Shown in pieces: positions 42,978-54,064 of a stretch of DNA of 64,000 nt. The position numbers and the translations under genes were made by a program. The DNA lies in contig JAJEKV010000051.1 of NCBI GenBank assembly GCA_021234155.1, positions 3,655,370 to 3,719,369 of the forward strand, written 5' to 3'. The notes beneath the pieces are model-generated. The model saw nothing but the letters and a program-made list of their open reading frames with translations. It ran no database searches and was not told the DNA's origin. The stretch comes from Isoetes taiwanensis (taxonomy: Eukaryota; Streptophyta; Lycopodiopsida; Isoetales; Isoetaceae). Every line of letters starts with the position of its first letter. The stretch's first letter is position 1.

Positions 42978-43797
42978 TAACTTACCTAGTTAAGTATAAT
43001 CTACGCATGCAACCTATGAGGTAAGGGTTGCATGCGTTGTTACCGATGATGAGATTACTAAGGTGATCTCTAGGACGTGGTGTAATGTCAATGTAGGCAT
43101 GACCGCGGTGCCGCTTTAAAAGTCTACTTCTGTCCCACGGGAGTAGACGACCTCGAGAGATAAGAGGTCATTCAGGGAATGCATTGATAGGAAAAGCATC
43201 TCTAGCCCCATATATGCTTTGATAGGAGGAATCTGGCCTTCACGCCCCATATACGGGAAGGACCTATCCTCCACGCTGGGCAACTAAAGGTGTAGGCATG
43301 AGCGCCATATAGGCATTATAGGCGCTGTCTCCTCGGCCACGATGGAAGAATCATCCTCTTCCTACGCTGGGAGATTAGCCATGCATTCATGTAGATAGGT
43401 GGGGTGGTCACCATATAACCAAAAAAAAATTATTAATATTAATGGTACTAACGTAGTGTTGACCTGCAGGCCAATAGAGCGCTCCGGAGGGCCAGGAGGT
43501 CGAACTACGAAGACTTGCAACACAATTTTGTTGTAATGTGTTGCAAGGAATAAACAGTACCTCGAGGAATAATTGTATATATAATAATAAACCGAAACAT
43601 CAGGAGTTATTGTTATAATGACATAAGGGATAACTATTGGATTGAATAATAGTATAATAATGTTCTATAAATATTACCTTGAGGTAATCCTATTAAATGT
43701 ATAACTATAATAATAAGTATGTAGTATGCATGAGGTTGATTGCAGGCTAAGAAGATCCCAAGGTGGGGAAACCCAAGATGCTGCGGACAGCATCAAT
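42978..43797 (+). other. 3' untranslated part of the chromovirus
   Basis: No gene. It has loosely repeated blocks (cgccccatatacgggaagga, gcgccatataggcattatag, acgctggg). Confidence 0.6.
43003..43037 (+). repeat. Perfect 12-bp inverted repeat after the integrase stop
   Basis: acgcatgcaacc (43003-43014) pairs exactly with ggttgcatgcgt (43026-43037) over an 11-base loop, 26 bp after the stop codon. Confidence 0.8.
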
Positions 43798-43798
43798 T

Positions 43799-43812
43799 CA
43801 AGGTGGGGAGAA
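43799..43812 (+). promoter_or_regulatory. Polypurine tract of the chromovirus
   Basis: aaggtggggagaa directly precedes the 3' LTR start TGTGACG. Confidence 0.75.
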
Positions 43813-45168
43813 TGTGACGTTCCAAAGACGATATATACGGCCTCAAGACGATACCGTGATTAGCGCCGGCCACGCCAGTACACGCCGTCTAGTCGACGTG
43901 TACGCCGACGTGTACCCAAGCAAGGACGCTCTAGGGGGCAACTTGCAATGGTGCGCACACTTAGCAATGCGCACACCTTTAGACCTTTAACCCATTAAAG
44001 GTAGACCAAGGGTCATGGAAACCCTAAACCTAACTGATAGCCTACATAAGGCACCAAACCCTAACATTCCCTTTTTCGCCCACAGACCTTCCGCGAAGCT
44101 TCGACTACCGAGGAGTCAAATCCAACTCCCACGATCCGCCTGCGGCCCGGCTTGTCGATCATCCTTCCCGACATCAAGATCCCGGCATCGTAGACATGGA
44201 CGCCAGATCGAGAGGAGGAACCAGTGGATCAGGTATTTGGTCGATTGAATAGCCTAAACCTTATTCCAGCCTTCGAACCCAGTAGGTTTAGCCTATTAAG
44301 TAAGCCCTTAGTAGCCAAGCAGCATCCCGAGATTGACTCTAACTAAAGAACCTAACTCTATGTATTAGATTAGTTCTTATTACTTATGTTCATATGATGG
44401 GCGGATGTATTCTCGTGGACTCATTGTATTGGGAAGGGGGTAGAGACTTAAAGCTTAGTAGATGATGCTCCTAGCTAGTCCCTCTTAGTGCATTACTAGT
44501 TTTCGCCCAGGTAATGTGAGCCCACCGGTTGTGGTCAAGGGGCCGACCGGCTTAGAATGAGGTTCGTGGTGTTCGACCCTTGACCGATTTCCCTCCGGTG
44601 TGTAAGGCTCACCAGGGGGATCGAGTGACTAGGTCTAATGGCTTGCCACCGAGTGTGGGTAAGGCATGTGCTCGACACCCGTGGGGTGGTGTTCACCTTC
44701 CAATTGGGTTAAGTCTAATAAGGGCAAAGTGGCCCTCTAGTCACCTTGGGTCAAGATGTAGATCTCTCGAGGGAGCGATCCCTACCGCCCCATCGGGATG
44801 GGGAGATGTAACCCAGAATAGCCCTTTGGCTATGCACCCGGCTGGCTACAGCCAGTCCCAACACTTTTCAACCTACTCTGCAAAGTGTGCACAGGAGGGG
44901 CGGATGGAGTGGACAACCCTAATCCATGTTCTTATGCCAGCCCAATCCATTGTCATGATTCTGTCTGCACTGAACTCTGGAGACCCAAGCTAGTCAGTCA
45001 TCCCCTGGAGTCTGAGCCGTGGGTAGGAACTTCCTTTGTATTGTGCTGATCTTGTCTATGCAGATATTGAGGTGCCACCCTTCGAGGTGGATATATGATG
45101 ATATGTTACTGACGTGTATGTTTACGCTTCCGCAGCTAGGTAGGCCCTGAGGGAGACGGGGTAAAATG
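43813..45168 (+). repeat. 3' LTR of the chromovirus, first part
   Basis: It matches 35523-36871 and breaks off at ggggtaaaatg where the hAT element is inserted. It contains a 24-base insert (45981-type phrase gacccaagctagtcagtcat, at 44982-45001) absent from the 5' LTR. Confidence 0.9.
45161..45168. repeat. Target duplication of the hAT element, left
   Basis: gtaaaatg; the right copy is 49476-49483. One extra g (49475) lies between the element end and the right copy. Confidence 0.8.
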
Positions 45169-45788
45169 CAGTGATGACTTTATCACATTCAAAAATTTTG
45201 AGGATTATAGAAATGAAGGCGATAAATGTAAAAATGTCATAATTTTAAAAAGCGATAATTTTTTATTTCGCGATTTTTTTTATATTAGCAAAGGCGAATT
45301 TATTGTGTTACTCAATAAATCAATTTTCAAAGCATTGGCGATTCAATTATACTAAATAACAGTAAACATAACAACATTCTTTCTAAATTTACTAGGTCTT
45401 TTTAGTTAAATGTGTATAGTTGTTAAATGTGCATTTTTTTTAGCAAACCACTAATACAACATAAACAAACATATAGATATAGTTTGAATCAAACAATCAA
45501 AACATAGCATAACATAACTGTTGTTTTCATTATTCCCAAAATGTCAAGTTTATGATAACAATAAATCAAAATTCATCATAGACCCAAATATAAATAACTT
45601 GATTGGATTTTCGTTTTAGAGAGATAGGTTTTTTAAGAAGTGCACATTTTTGGCACAAACTAAACTATCCAATAACAGATAACTTTAAGCTGCAACCTAG
45701 CACAAAATAAACAATCTTATATCAGGTCCACACTATATGAAGAATGGTTAACTATAAATTCATAAAAAAATTGAGAACGTACAAATTT

Positions 45789-46874
45789 CTATGCTTGCCA
45801 CCCTGCTGCAGATTCAAATACTTCTACGTTGGAAGCTGCTTCTTTCTCTTGTCCCCGTCTACAACACATTGAACTCCAAGCAGCCAATGCTCTCTGATAT
45901 GGAAATTCATCAATACTATACTCACTGGCATATGCTCGAAGACACAAATCTAAGTTTTTGGTGAGCTTATTACGCACCTTATTTTTCAGAACGTTCATGA
46001 TACTGAATGTTCTCTCATCCTCCACGGATCCAAGGATCATGGTTTGACAAAGGTCAGCAAGCTTGAAGTACTCTGACATATGCTCTTTAAGCACTTCACT
46101 ATAGCTAAGTCTTGTCCAAAGACGCATGATTGCACCTATCTCTGTTGGTTTTTCCAGTTTCTCAACTTGGTTCCACATAGTGCTGCCAAAACATGCAGAT
46201 TGTGCTAACAAAGCTTTTTCACTGATAGCGCCCTGAATTATTTCTCCTCCTTCAAGTGTAGAAGTATGCGCAAAATGTTCAATAAGAATGGACAATCTGC
46301 GTTTGAACTCACTTTGAACCTTCTCCACAGGCTTGTTGTGTAACCAAAATTGTGGATATACAATGGACATAGCATCTAACAACTCTTCCCTTGGAAAACG
46401 ATGTCGGATTTCAGCTGATAAAGCCTTTGCAACTTCGGCAAGGTTTCGTCTCACCAATACAATTGTATCATTGAAGGCATTCCTAGTTGTGGGAACTCTA
46501 CCTGGAAGACGACCACGCACTCTGTTCTTTCTAAAATACATCTGCAATATAAGAAAAATCAGCGATCAAATTGAACATAAATCCATAGATTATTATGGTC
46601 ATACCTGCACTAATCGAGAGCGTACCTTCACGCAAACAGTATCTTTTGAATCATAAGCAAGGAAACTTTTTGAATTTGTGCCTTCAATCTCAATAAGCTT
46701 GTACCATAACTGAAAATTTTCCCTGTCATAGGGCACTTCAGGGCTGATTGTATACAAACCATCCAAGGCTTGGCATATATTCTTTCGAGCTGTATTATAC
46801 TCGACAATGTACATTGTTCGTTTTTCTGCCATCTTCACTAGCATATTCATTTGTTTGAGCATTGGCAACATACC
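45789..46874 (-). pseudogene. hAT transposase, C-terminal half (two exons)
   Basis: Minus-strand exons are 46605-46874 and 45789-46541, with an intron at 46542-46604 (gtatga to ttgcag). The first exon opens GMLPMLKQMNMLVKMAEKR after an acceptor (ttgtag). The second carries MILGSVEDERTFSIMNVLKN and KVRNKLTKNLDLCLRAYASE, the hAT dimerisation region. The RNase H-like catalytic Asp residues should lie further upstream and are not visible. There is no stop in either exon, so the half was coding until recently. Confidence 0.72.
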
Positions 46875-47129
46875 TACAAGTATAGCAAATTATAGTTATG
46901 TTATTGCATTAAACAGCTGCACTTTACATATAACGCATTCTGCTCATTCACGCATTCTGCTCATTCTAAGCATGTAACAAATAGTTTGCTTGATTTTTCC
47001 TGACAGAAAAACTACCACATCCTGCTCCCACAATTCTGTCACATAGATATAACTATTTTTGCAGCAAATATTCTGTCCACTTAGAAAGTCTTCCATCTCT
47101 TCATTTGATTTCATTATATTCTGATGCTT

Positions 47130-47516
47130 GCATGTGGAAATGTGCAACTGGAATTGACCAGCATAGGCAGAAGTGTGGTGCATGGAAGAAACCTGCACAA
47201 AAGTGTGGTGCATGGAAGAAACCTGCATAGGCAGAAGTGTGGTGCATGGCAGAAGTGGGCTTGGATTGAAGTTGACAATGTTGTCCACGAGTTCATTGTT
47301 GGAGACAAAAGCCACAGCCAATGGGAACAGATCTACGTCATGTTAAAGGCTTTACATGATCGAATGCGAGAGGGAGGATACATACCTAAAGCTAACTTTA
47401 TATCAGAAAAGCAGCTCATAAAATCATGGGATAAAAAAGCTTTTCTGGCAGATACTCCTGGGTTTATTTCAGGCTACGAAGCACCCAATGCTGAGATTTG
47501 TTATTTGTTTATCATG
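47130..47516 (+). pseudogene. Captured PPR-DYW gene fragment (E/E+ region)
   Basis: The codons 47245-47400 read WAWIEVDNVVHEFIVGDKSH, then QWEQIYVMLKALHDRMREGG and YIPKAN. This is the E/E+ motif that precedes the DYW domain in plant organelle RNA-editing PPR proteins. In front of it, gtgtggtgcatggaagaaacctg occurs in three near copies, derived from the same KKPGCAW-type codons. No PPR repeats and no DYW domain are present. It runs opposite to the transposase. Confidence 0.72.
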
Positions 47517-47517
47517 A

Positions 47518-47990
47518 CATTAGAGGTAATTTGAGATCTCATTTTGTCCCATTAAGGGATGCTTAAAAAGCCACATCAGCTTTTTAAACTGTCCAATAAG
47601 AGAAGAGCTCCAGTGTATTTTATTCTAGTATTATGTGGCAGCAGTAATTAATGCAGTTCTAACTAACTTTTGTAGTGTCATTTTTCTACTATAACTTTTG
47701 ATCAAAAACTCCGATTCGAACACTATTTGTGGCAATGGATTTGTATCCTCAAGATCTTTCTAATGACAACCCATTGTTATATCTTTTGGGATGTAAATAT
47801 ATAAGAAAAGAGCAAAAAACCACTAATGCAACAAACGCCGCAGCATTTTCATGAGTAGATCAAAAGTTATAGGGAAAAAACGACAGCAATGAAGTTGTTA
47901 ATGCTGCATTAATTGCAGTTTGATGTAGAGTACTCATTCTATTGGAGGATTCTTATGGGGACAAAAGGAGATCTCAAATTACCTCTAATG
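47518..47990. mobile_element. Foldback MITE inside the hAT element
   Basis: The 35-bp ends cattagaggtaatttgagat... are inverse to each other with two mismatches. Inner arms also pair (tataacttttgatc at 47690 with gatcaaaagttata at 47848). If the ends are GAGGTAATTTG, the flanking TA would be the target duplication of a Tc1/mariner-like MITE. No coding capacity. Confidence 0.8.
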
Positions 47991-48000
47991 GGGAAGCAAC

Positions 48001-48219
48001 CTTGCAAAGTCCACCAAGCAAAACTGCACTGGCATCTCTTAATGGTGTAGTAAATTCAGCTTGAAAAGGTAAATTTGCACTTGTAATTGCTGGAGATATA
48101 GTAGGTGGAGGCATTCTAGAGAATGGCCACGTTATTGCTGCTACTGCTGTTATGAATGCAGGACTAAGTGGGTTCGTTAATGATGTTAATAGCCAGGGCA
48201 TTGCCCCTCCGGCACAAGT
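48001..48219 (-). other. Exon-like open segment, unknown
   Basis: 73 open codons on the minus strand between tgtgccag and TGCAAGgttgc, hydrophobic in the first half (PWLLTSLTNPLSPAFITAVA). Not recognised. It directly abuts the foldback element and may be another captured exon or an upstream part of the hAT gene. Confidence 0.25.
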
Positions 48220-49474
48220 CTGGCACAACAGAGAACCAAAATTGAATCTTTTGACGGATTAGTATGTAAACCACAAAATTCCACTCTCAACCTGCCATAG
48301 TTGAAGCCATAGCCAGCGAATAGGAAAGGCCACTAAGCGGCGAATAGGAAACACCGGGAGTATTTTTGAGATTCCATGTGATCTACAATTTTGTAATCCC
48401 TTCTATATACTTTACATAAGCAAGATCACCTGCATATACCATTGGTCAATATTTCGGTGGTAGATCCGAACCCATTATTAGGATTGGGCACCACCGGGTA
48501 GTCCAAAGACACAATATGCTTCATAAATCCTCGGGTTTAGTTAACCGTGACTTGCTCAAAGTTTCAAGGAGCTAATTGATTCTCGGGCCGCTTCTAGTTC
48601 ATAATGCTTGAAATTCATAGATTAATGAAAACCGGACATTCTTCTTATGTAAGATGAACAAGATGCGTATACCTTTCGGTTCCGCACTTTGAAGTGAATA
48701 AACTGAATAAGGCCGAAATCGATGCACCCTAGCCTTCACACAAAGTTTTGCGGATCCCCAAGGCAATGGATGAGTCGATCTTCATCAAGAATGCTTCCTT
48801 TATCGTGGTTCTTTCTCTAAAAACTCGATCACCAGAAAGTGTGATATTATAGAGCACCTAATTATGAGTAGATATTGGTTTCATATAAAACCAGATAAAC
48901 TTCAATTAAAAAGCCTTCCGTGCCCTAAGCATCTAAAGTCAATTCTTGATCTATATGATCTAGCAACTATGTAAGTTGCTTAGATTGATTTAGATGGCCA
49001 CAAAACTGGATATGAAAAGTATACACGAGAAAATCGCTTACTTACAGACGAGAAAAGATTGCACCGCCGGATTGATTCAAGAATGGCCGATTCCTTTGTC
49101 GCAGGATTGAGAATCGATGAGCATGAGGTTACGATCATGGCCTTGGTTTTGGGGCTTCAATTCATTGAAGCTCCATATCCGAATGCACATTCTTAAGTTA
49201 GGGCTTATCCATAAGAAAAATAATCTTAGTAATTTAAAACCTATGGCTTACCTAATACTTCCGAGGATTCATACCCATCATTTCTATGGCGATCCTCCTC
49301 TCCCTTTGACTTCGTGAGTTCCTTTAAGGTGGCTGGAGCGGAAAACATGCCATCATTTTTCGCATTTTTTTTTCATGGGCTTACGGTCCTACTAAACCAT
49401 CGCGGCACACATTTTTAATTTTAGTGAAATATCGTGATCTTTATTTAAATTTCGCGGCCTTAAAGGCATCACCG
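48220..49474. other. Right arm of the hAT element, no gene seen
   Basis: No supported coding region. The last 100 bp carry subterminal words (atcgcggc, ttcgcggcc) like the gcgattttt words near the left end. Confidence 0.5.
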
Positions 49475-49625
49475 GGTAAAATGACCCTTTCACTCTTCCC
49501 ATCGTGGACTCTAGACGGTCACATTGATGATATGTGGAGGGCCCGTGACAAGATGGAGCTGGTGCGGGGATGAACTCCCCGCTTGTATACGATGCAAGGG
49601 CATCGATAACAGTAGGGGACGCCAT
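49475..49625 (+). repeat. 3' LTR of the chromovirus, second part
   Basis: It resumes gggtaaaatgaccctttcac and matches 36872-37001 to the end (aggggacgcc.at). gattt follows at 49626-49630. Confidence 0.88.
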
Positions 49626-49630
49626 GATTT

Positions 49631-50265
49631 GGGCCAAGTGGCAAGTGGCGCCCTTTAAACTATATTATTATTAACATAGTTAATGACTAATTATTAATAA
49701 TTTAGCATACATAGCTTTTAATGAATATTTAATTCTAACATAGCTAACCTTACCTTGTTAATTAATAACATAGATAATTAATACACCATTACATATGCAT
49801 GGTGACGTATCATGTATTTGTATGTATAGCATATAAATACGTGGAATGTTACAGGCTCCATGAAATTTCCATTGCTATTATTTCTATCTTTCAGGATTCT
49901 TTCTTCTTGTTGCCTTCGTGTTAGTGGAATGGCAGAGTCAAGTAGGTTAAAGAGGTATTAAATAGGACCTACAACTATATGGCTTGAACCAATATGACAT
50001 ATGAAATCGTTATCTCTTCTTCTCTTCTTCTTAATCATTGCCAAACTCTCTATTAAAAATTATAATCTTGTTTTATTATTTGCAAAATGTGTAGAATGAA
50101 TCTCATTGTCAACAAGATGGCCTGCTATTACAACTAGGAATTCATCATGATTGTCTTCAAAATTATCCTCCTCAACTTTTGAATCCACTTCCACAAATGG
50201 AAATGAACTTTAAACAATTGCTTGTTAAGATTAAATTTTGACTCGACTTGGTAGTCGATGTTTAA
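49631..50265. other. AT-rich intergenic stretch
   Basis: attaataa-rich non-coding sequence with repeated aacatagttaat-like words. No gene seen. Confidence 0.5.
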
Positions 50266-50269
50266 GAAT

Positions 50270-50345
50270 ACAATAGAATAGACTTTTATTGTCGACAGAG
50301 ACCAATCAGCTTATGGGACGGATTTAGTAGCGATAAGGTTAATGC
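50270..50345 (-). mobile_element. LINE 3' tail, minus strand
   Basis: The minus strand reads gtcccataagctgattggtc, tctgtcgacaataa and a ttctattgtattctt tail, matching the 3' end phrase at 27640-27690. Confidence 0.6.
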
Positions 50346-50365
50346 ATGAATTGTGGTCGCGTTAA

Positions 50366-50398
50366 AAAAAAGTGTTTGGACATGGACATGGACATGGA

Positions 50399-50444
<46 letters not shown>

Positions 50445-50690
50445 GACATGGACATGGACATGGACAAGGGATATTTGCTCCATCCCGAGGTGTTTATGGC
50501 AGGAAAGAATTCATAGATGTCCCGAAGCCAACCAGTTGACTAATAAAATTCGTTCTCAAATCTCCAAACTATGTCCGTTATGTATGTATACGAAGGGTTG
50601 ATACTATTGTGCAATGTTTCTTCTTGTGTGATCGACCTCAGATGGTATGGTATTGGTTATTGGTGACAATGTACATAATGTATATTTCAT
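50366..50690 (+). mobile_element. LINE zinc-domain remnant with an internal hexanucleotide array
   Basis: aaaagtgtttgga...ctccatcccgaggtgttt aligns with 34611-34655 of the poly(A)-type LINE. Further on, CPLCMY and IVQCFFLCDRPQMVWYWL match the zinc-binding domain (34738-34820). Frames are broken. Confidence 0.65.
50377..50466 (+). repeat. (TGGACA/TGGGCA)n array, 15 units
   Basis: Four TGGACA units, seven or eight TGGGCA units, then TGGACA units again; the block order suggests internal conversion or expansion. It encodes Trp-Thr and Trp-Ala dipeptides in the LINE frame, where the related copy has SVWMWT. Confidence 0.9.
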
Positions 50691-50694
50691 TAGT

Positions 50695-51125
50695 AAGCTT
50701 ATTGCTGCTAAGGATTTTCCCTCTAAAACCCTTCGTGAGCGAGGGTTTTTTTAATCTTGCACAATAATCGGTTGGCTATTCTTTGTTCATTTGTTTTAAG
50801 TCCCATAGGCTAAAAGACAATTCCATTTGATTCAACTCTAACAAGCCAATATATTCTGCTAGCTATTTACCCTGATTCATGGTCTGAATTCTGTAAATGA
50901 GCTTTTACCTTGCATCTGGTTATCTTTTGTGGTTCATCTAAAAAAAGCAGGAGATTATATGCCTTTAAAGGCATTGTTATTGTATATTAGCTTGTAAACT
51001 TGTTATGGATTATAATTATTCTTCTCTTGAGCAAGAGAATAAGGCATTGATTTGGAAAGTCTATCTTCAGGTACGTCTTAGACTTTGGTCTCCGTGGACA
51101 ATAAAATTCAATTCAATTCTTATGC
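50695..51125 (+). mobile_element. LINE 3' end, pentanucleotide-tail family, decayed
   Basis: A hairpin AAAACCC/GGGTTTT at 50722-50746 sits in the cttttccctc..aaaaccc context. It is followed by gtcccataggcta (50801). After about 220 bp of other sequence, ggtctccgtggacaataaaa and an (attca)n-like tail appear at 51088-51118. Confidence 0.55.
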
Positions 51126-51290
51126 ATAGATATGTGCTTGTGCTCAGCCGGACCAGTTTGTCCACTGTGATTATAGCCATGTCTCTCTATTATATTATAT
51201 TATTATTTTTTGGTTGATGAATACGGTTTGACATCCTTAAAATATCGAAGGAACACAACAAAACAAATAAAGATCTCAATATATATTTTA
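51126..51290. other. 3' flank of the xylanase gene
   Basis: Non-coding. It contains the likely 3' UTR of the minus-strand xylanase gene. Confidence 0.4.
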
Positions 51291-54064
51291 TTAAGATATT
51301 ATAGAAACTTTTAAGGAATTTGTGATTGAGGTACTTTGAATGCTATTTTGGCCAACATCTTTTGATATTGTAAGCGGTCCTACAATAGTAGTTCTATTAC
51401 CATGTATTATTGTGACTTCATAGGTACCATGATAACCTGTGAAGCTAAATCTACCATCAGTGCTTGTTGAAGCAACTATATTGCTACCTGATTGGATCTT
51501 CCTTATGAATGTGTCGACTGTATTGCCAGTGGGTAGATTCCTGAAGTTATTATCAGTTAAGCACATGCGATAGCATCCACTTGGATGAAGAGCACTCCAT
51601 AAAATAATGCCTTTCACAGCTGGATGTGAAAATGCTTCTCTCAAAATTTGATCCAAATAGATGGCCTACAACAAGTATAAATGTTAGTATGTCTTAAAGA
51701 CCATAAGTATTTCAACTTGAAGATGAATAAATGAACAAGAATATTACACTTACTTGATTTTGAGGATTAATAGAGCTTAAGAGATCCACCTCTGTCAGCC
51801 AGATTGGTAGACCAAGGGTAGCCAATTTATCAAGGACAACCCTCATATAAGCAATGTTAGGTGCTCCAGTGAAGTGTCCTTCTATTCCAATGCCTACCAA
51901 GGCAATACCAGCCCTTTTGATCTCTAAAATTTTCCGAATATATGCATCCGGCGTACTCTTCATATCATTAGGATTTTCAATGATGTTATAGTCATTTAGA
52001 AACAATGTAGAAGATGGATCAATTTGTTGGGCCACACGATAAAACTCCCTACTTACTCCTTCTCCTAAGTGATCCTCAAAAAATGAGAAATGCAGCATCT
52101 CATTCAAGACATCCCACTGTTTAAGTTGTCTTGCATAACGTCTCATTACAGATCTCACTCTTGAAAAACTAGAAACCCTCAAATCATAAGTTCCAAGATT
52201 TTTCACCCAATTGGGTTGATAACTTGGGTCATCCCATAAAACATTATGTCCTCTAACTTCTATATGGTTGTTCGAACAAAATGCCAGCATGTTGTCAGCT
52301 ATGTCATATGTTATTCTATTTCTTTCAGGCTCTGTTGAATACCACTTAAGCTCATTCTCAAATACTGCAACATTGAATCGTTCTAAGAACCATTTCTACA
52401 TGTGTTAACAAAGGATATGTTAGAAACAGGTAATAATGTAATATCAAAATAGGGAAAGAATCAATGAAATACACCTGGTATGGGATATTGTTTAGGATTG
52501 TTGATGCAATAGCAGTTCCAAAAGGAAACCCCATGCTTACTTGATTTACTTCGATAGTAGCATTGGCTAACGGATTACCATTAATATCTGTGATGCGCAT
52601 AACCCTTGTTTGCTTTCTATTCTGCAAGGATAAACATAGTTTAGAAGTGTTCTTCTAGGCAATCAGTGAATAGGTAGAAGATTACTAAATTTATGCGTGT
52701 TTCTTGATGCCATTTCCACTCTGCATCAGTGAAGGGTTGTAGGGACACATTGTCAATCCATACGTCCACATTTGAATCTATAGTCTGCAAAAATATATTA
52801 AAATCATGCAAATATATTATACTGGAAGCTGATCTATCTCTAGATGAAAGACCTCAAAATAAAGTGTTTGTGTTGTTGAAGCTTCATCAATGGTAAAACC
52901 CCCACTAAGAAAGGACCAGCACCCTTTTTGGGCAATGACAGATCCCGCTGTTGTATAGCCTTGATTGTCCAACTTTACCATAGCTCTAATAATAGTTGAA
53001 TTAGGTCCATCAACCTGCATCCAAGCTATAATTGGAGGGTGAGAAATAAACGTCAATTTCCATTAACTTTATATATTCTCTTACCTGAGAGTGTGTACTT
53101 CATCCCGGGTTGCAAATTGCTAAAATATTGTGATGGACCTTGATATGAAGCTGATCTGTGTGTTGCCACTAGAAATGTGTTTGCTTGTTGATTTTGAAGT
53201 TGTAAAGAGCAACCGCCAAAGCACGCCCATCCTTGTAGGCCTTGATCCAAAGAAGGATTGGCGACAACACCACCATCATAGAGCAACTTAGAAGGTTGGG
53301 GCATGCACTGTTGGAGAAATAGCAACAACATTAGGATTCATTAACAAAATTGATTTGAATAAAACATAATAGGAATAGAACATAACCATCTTTATTGAAA
53401 ATAAGAAAATGGACTTTGAAAGAAATATAGTACGAAAATGGGCTCTCAAAGAAATACGGTACCTCTGTGTAGGATGTAGAATCATAATCGCGGAAATTTG
53501 ATCCTGCAAAAGACCATAGCCAAGTTTTGTATCGGCACATACAGAACCATAAATCTATTACTGATTTTAGCAAATAAATGTTGTCGAAATAGCTATATAA
53601 AAGCGCAGTCGGCACAGAAGCCCCTTCGTTTCGTCTTAATCTGCACTATTTAATCTTGTAGCTCATCTGAAAGTAGAGATTCTAATGAACAGAGCTAGGA
53701 AACAGAAAAAATCTGGGTAGTGATTAAATCTACCATAAAATGTAGCTATGGCGGACATTTGCTATTTCTTTTCTAATGCTTATCCTACAGATCTGTCGGG
53801 AAAAGCTCCGCATTGACAGCTCCATATCCATATCCAGCTTGCAATCCAGATCCAAAACGCAACCCAATGCAGATGCAAAAGGACCCATAACAAACAAGCC
53901 AACAATTAACTAACATATTCTGCAGCAAATGTAACCCAGATCCGTCCTCTGACAGCAAATTTCATACAAAATTAATGGAACAGAAGAGCCCACAATTGAT
54001 TTTTACCTGCATTTGCAGCAGAAAGTACTGATACAAAGAGGAATCCAAGAAGCAGAGCTGCCAT
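51291..54064 (-). CDS. Secreted GH10 endo-1,4-beta-xylanase with CBM22-like domain, eight exons
   Basis: Exons on the minus strand: 54007-54064, 53463-53503, 53085-53307, 52853-53025, 52686-52784, 52475-52621, 51754-52395 and 51291-51665. The total of 1758 bases gives 585 residues with every intron GT-AG. Residues 1-19 (MAALLLGFLFVSVLSAANA) are a signal peptide. Residues ~35-165 are a CBM22-like module (NPSLDQGLQGWACFGGCSLQ, WMQVDG). The GH10 barrel follows: RGHNVLWDDP, WDVLNEM (acid/base Glu346), NDYN, GIGIEGHF, WLTEVDL (nucleophile Glu449), and the plant-type end LHPSGCYRMCLTDNNFRNLP. It should cut xylan in the cell wall. No frame is broken, so it is probably an active gene. The donor of exon 4 (GAGgtcttt) is the least certain junction. 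Confidence 0.92.

Larger units (their letters stand above)
45169..49474 (-). mobile_element. hAT-type DNA transposon
   Basis: It starts CAGTGATGACTTTA and ends with the inverse of CGGTGATGCCTTTA, the usual hAT terminus, with an 8-bp duplication gtaaaatg on each side. It sits in the 3' LTR of the chromovirus, so it is younger. It holds a minus-strand transposase C-terminal half, a plus-strand PPR gene fragment and a foldback element. The transposase N-terminus with a BED zinc finger is not seen, so it is probably non-autonomous. Confidence 0.88.
35523..49625 (+). mobile_element. Chromovirus (Ty3/gypsy) with a hAT insertion in its 3' LTR
   Basis: The 5' LTR is 35523-37001 and the 3' LTR is 43813-45168 plus 49475-49625. 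A 5-bp duplication, gattt, lies at 35518-35522 and 49626-49630. Internal order: tRNA-iMet primer site, leader with hairpins, upstream ORF, gag, protease, RT, integrase, chromodomain, polypurine tract. RNase H is missing. Confidence 0.92.

Noticed and set aside
50286-50601. Trp-Thr/Trp-Ala and Val-His/Ala-His repeat proteins
   Set aside because: They are translations of the hexanucleotide array within a dead LINE fragment.
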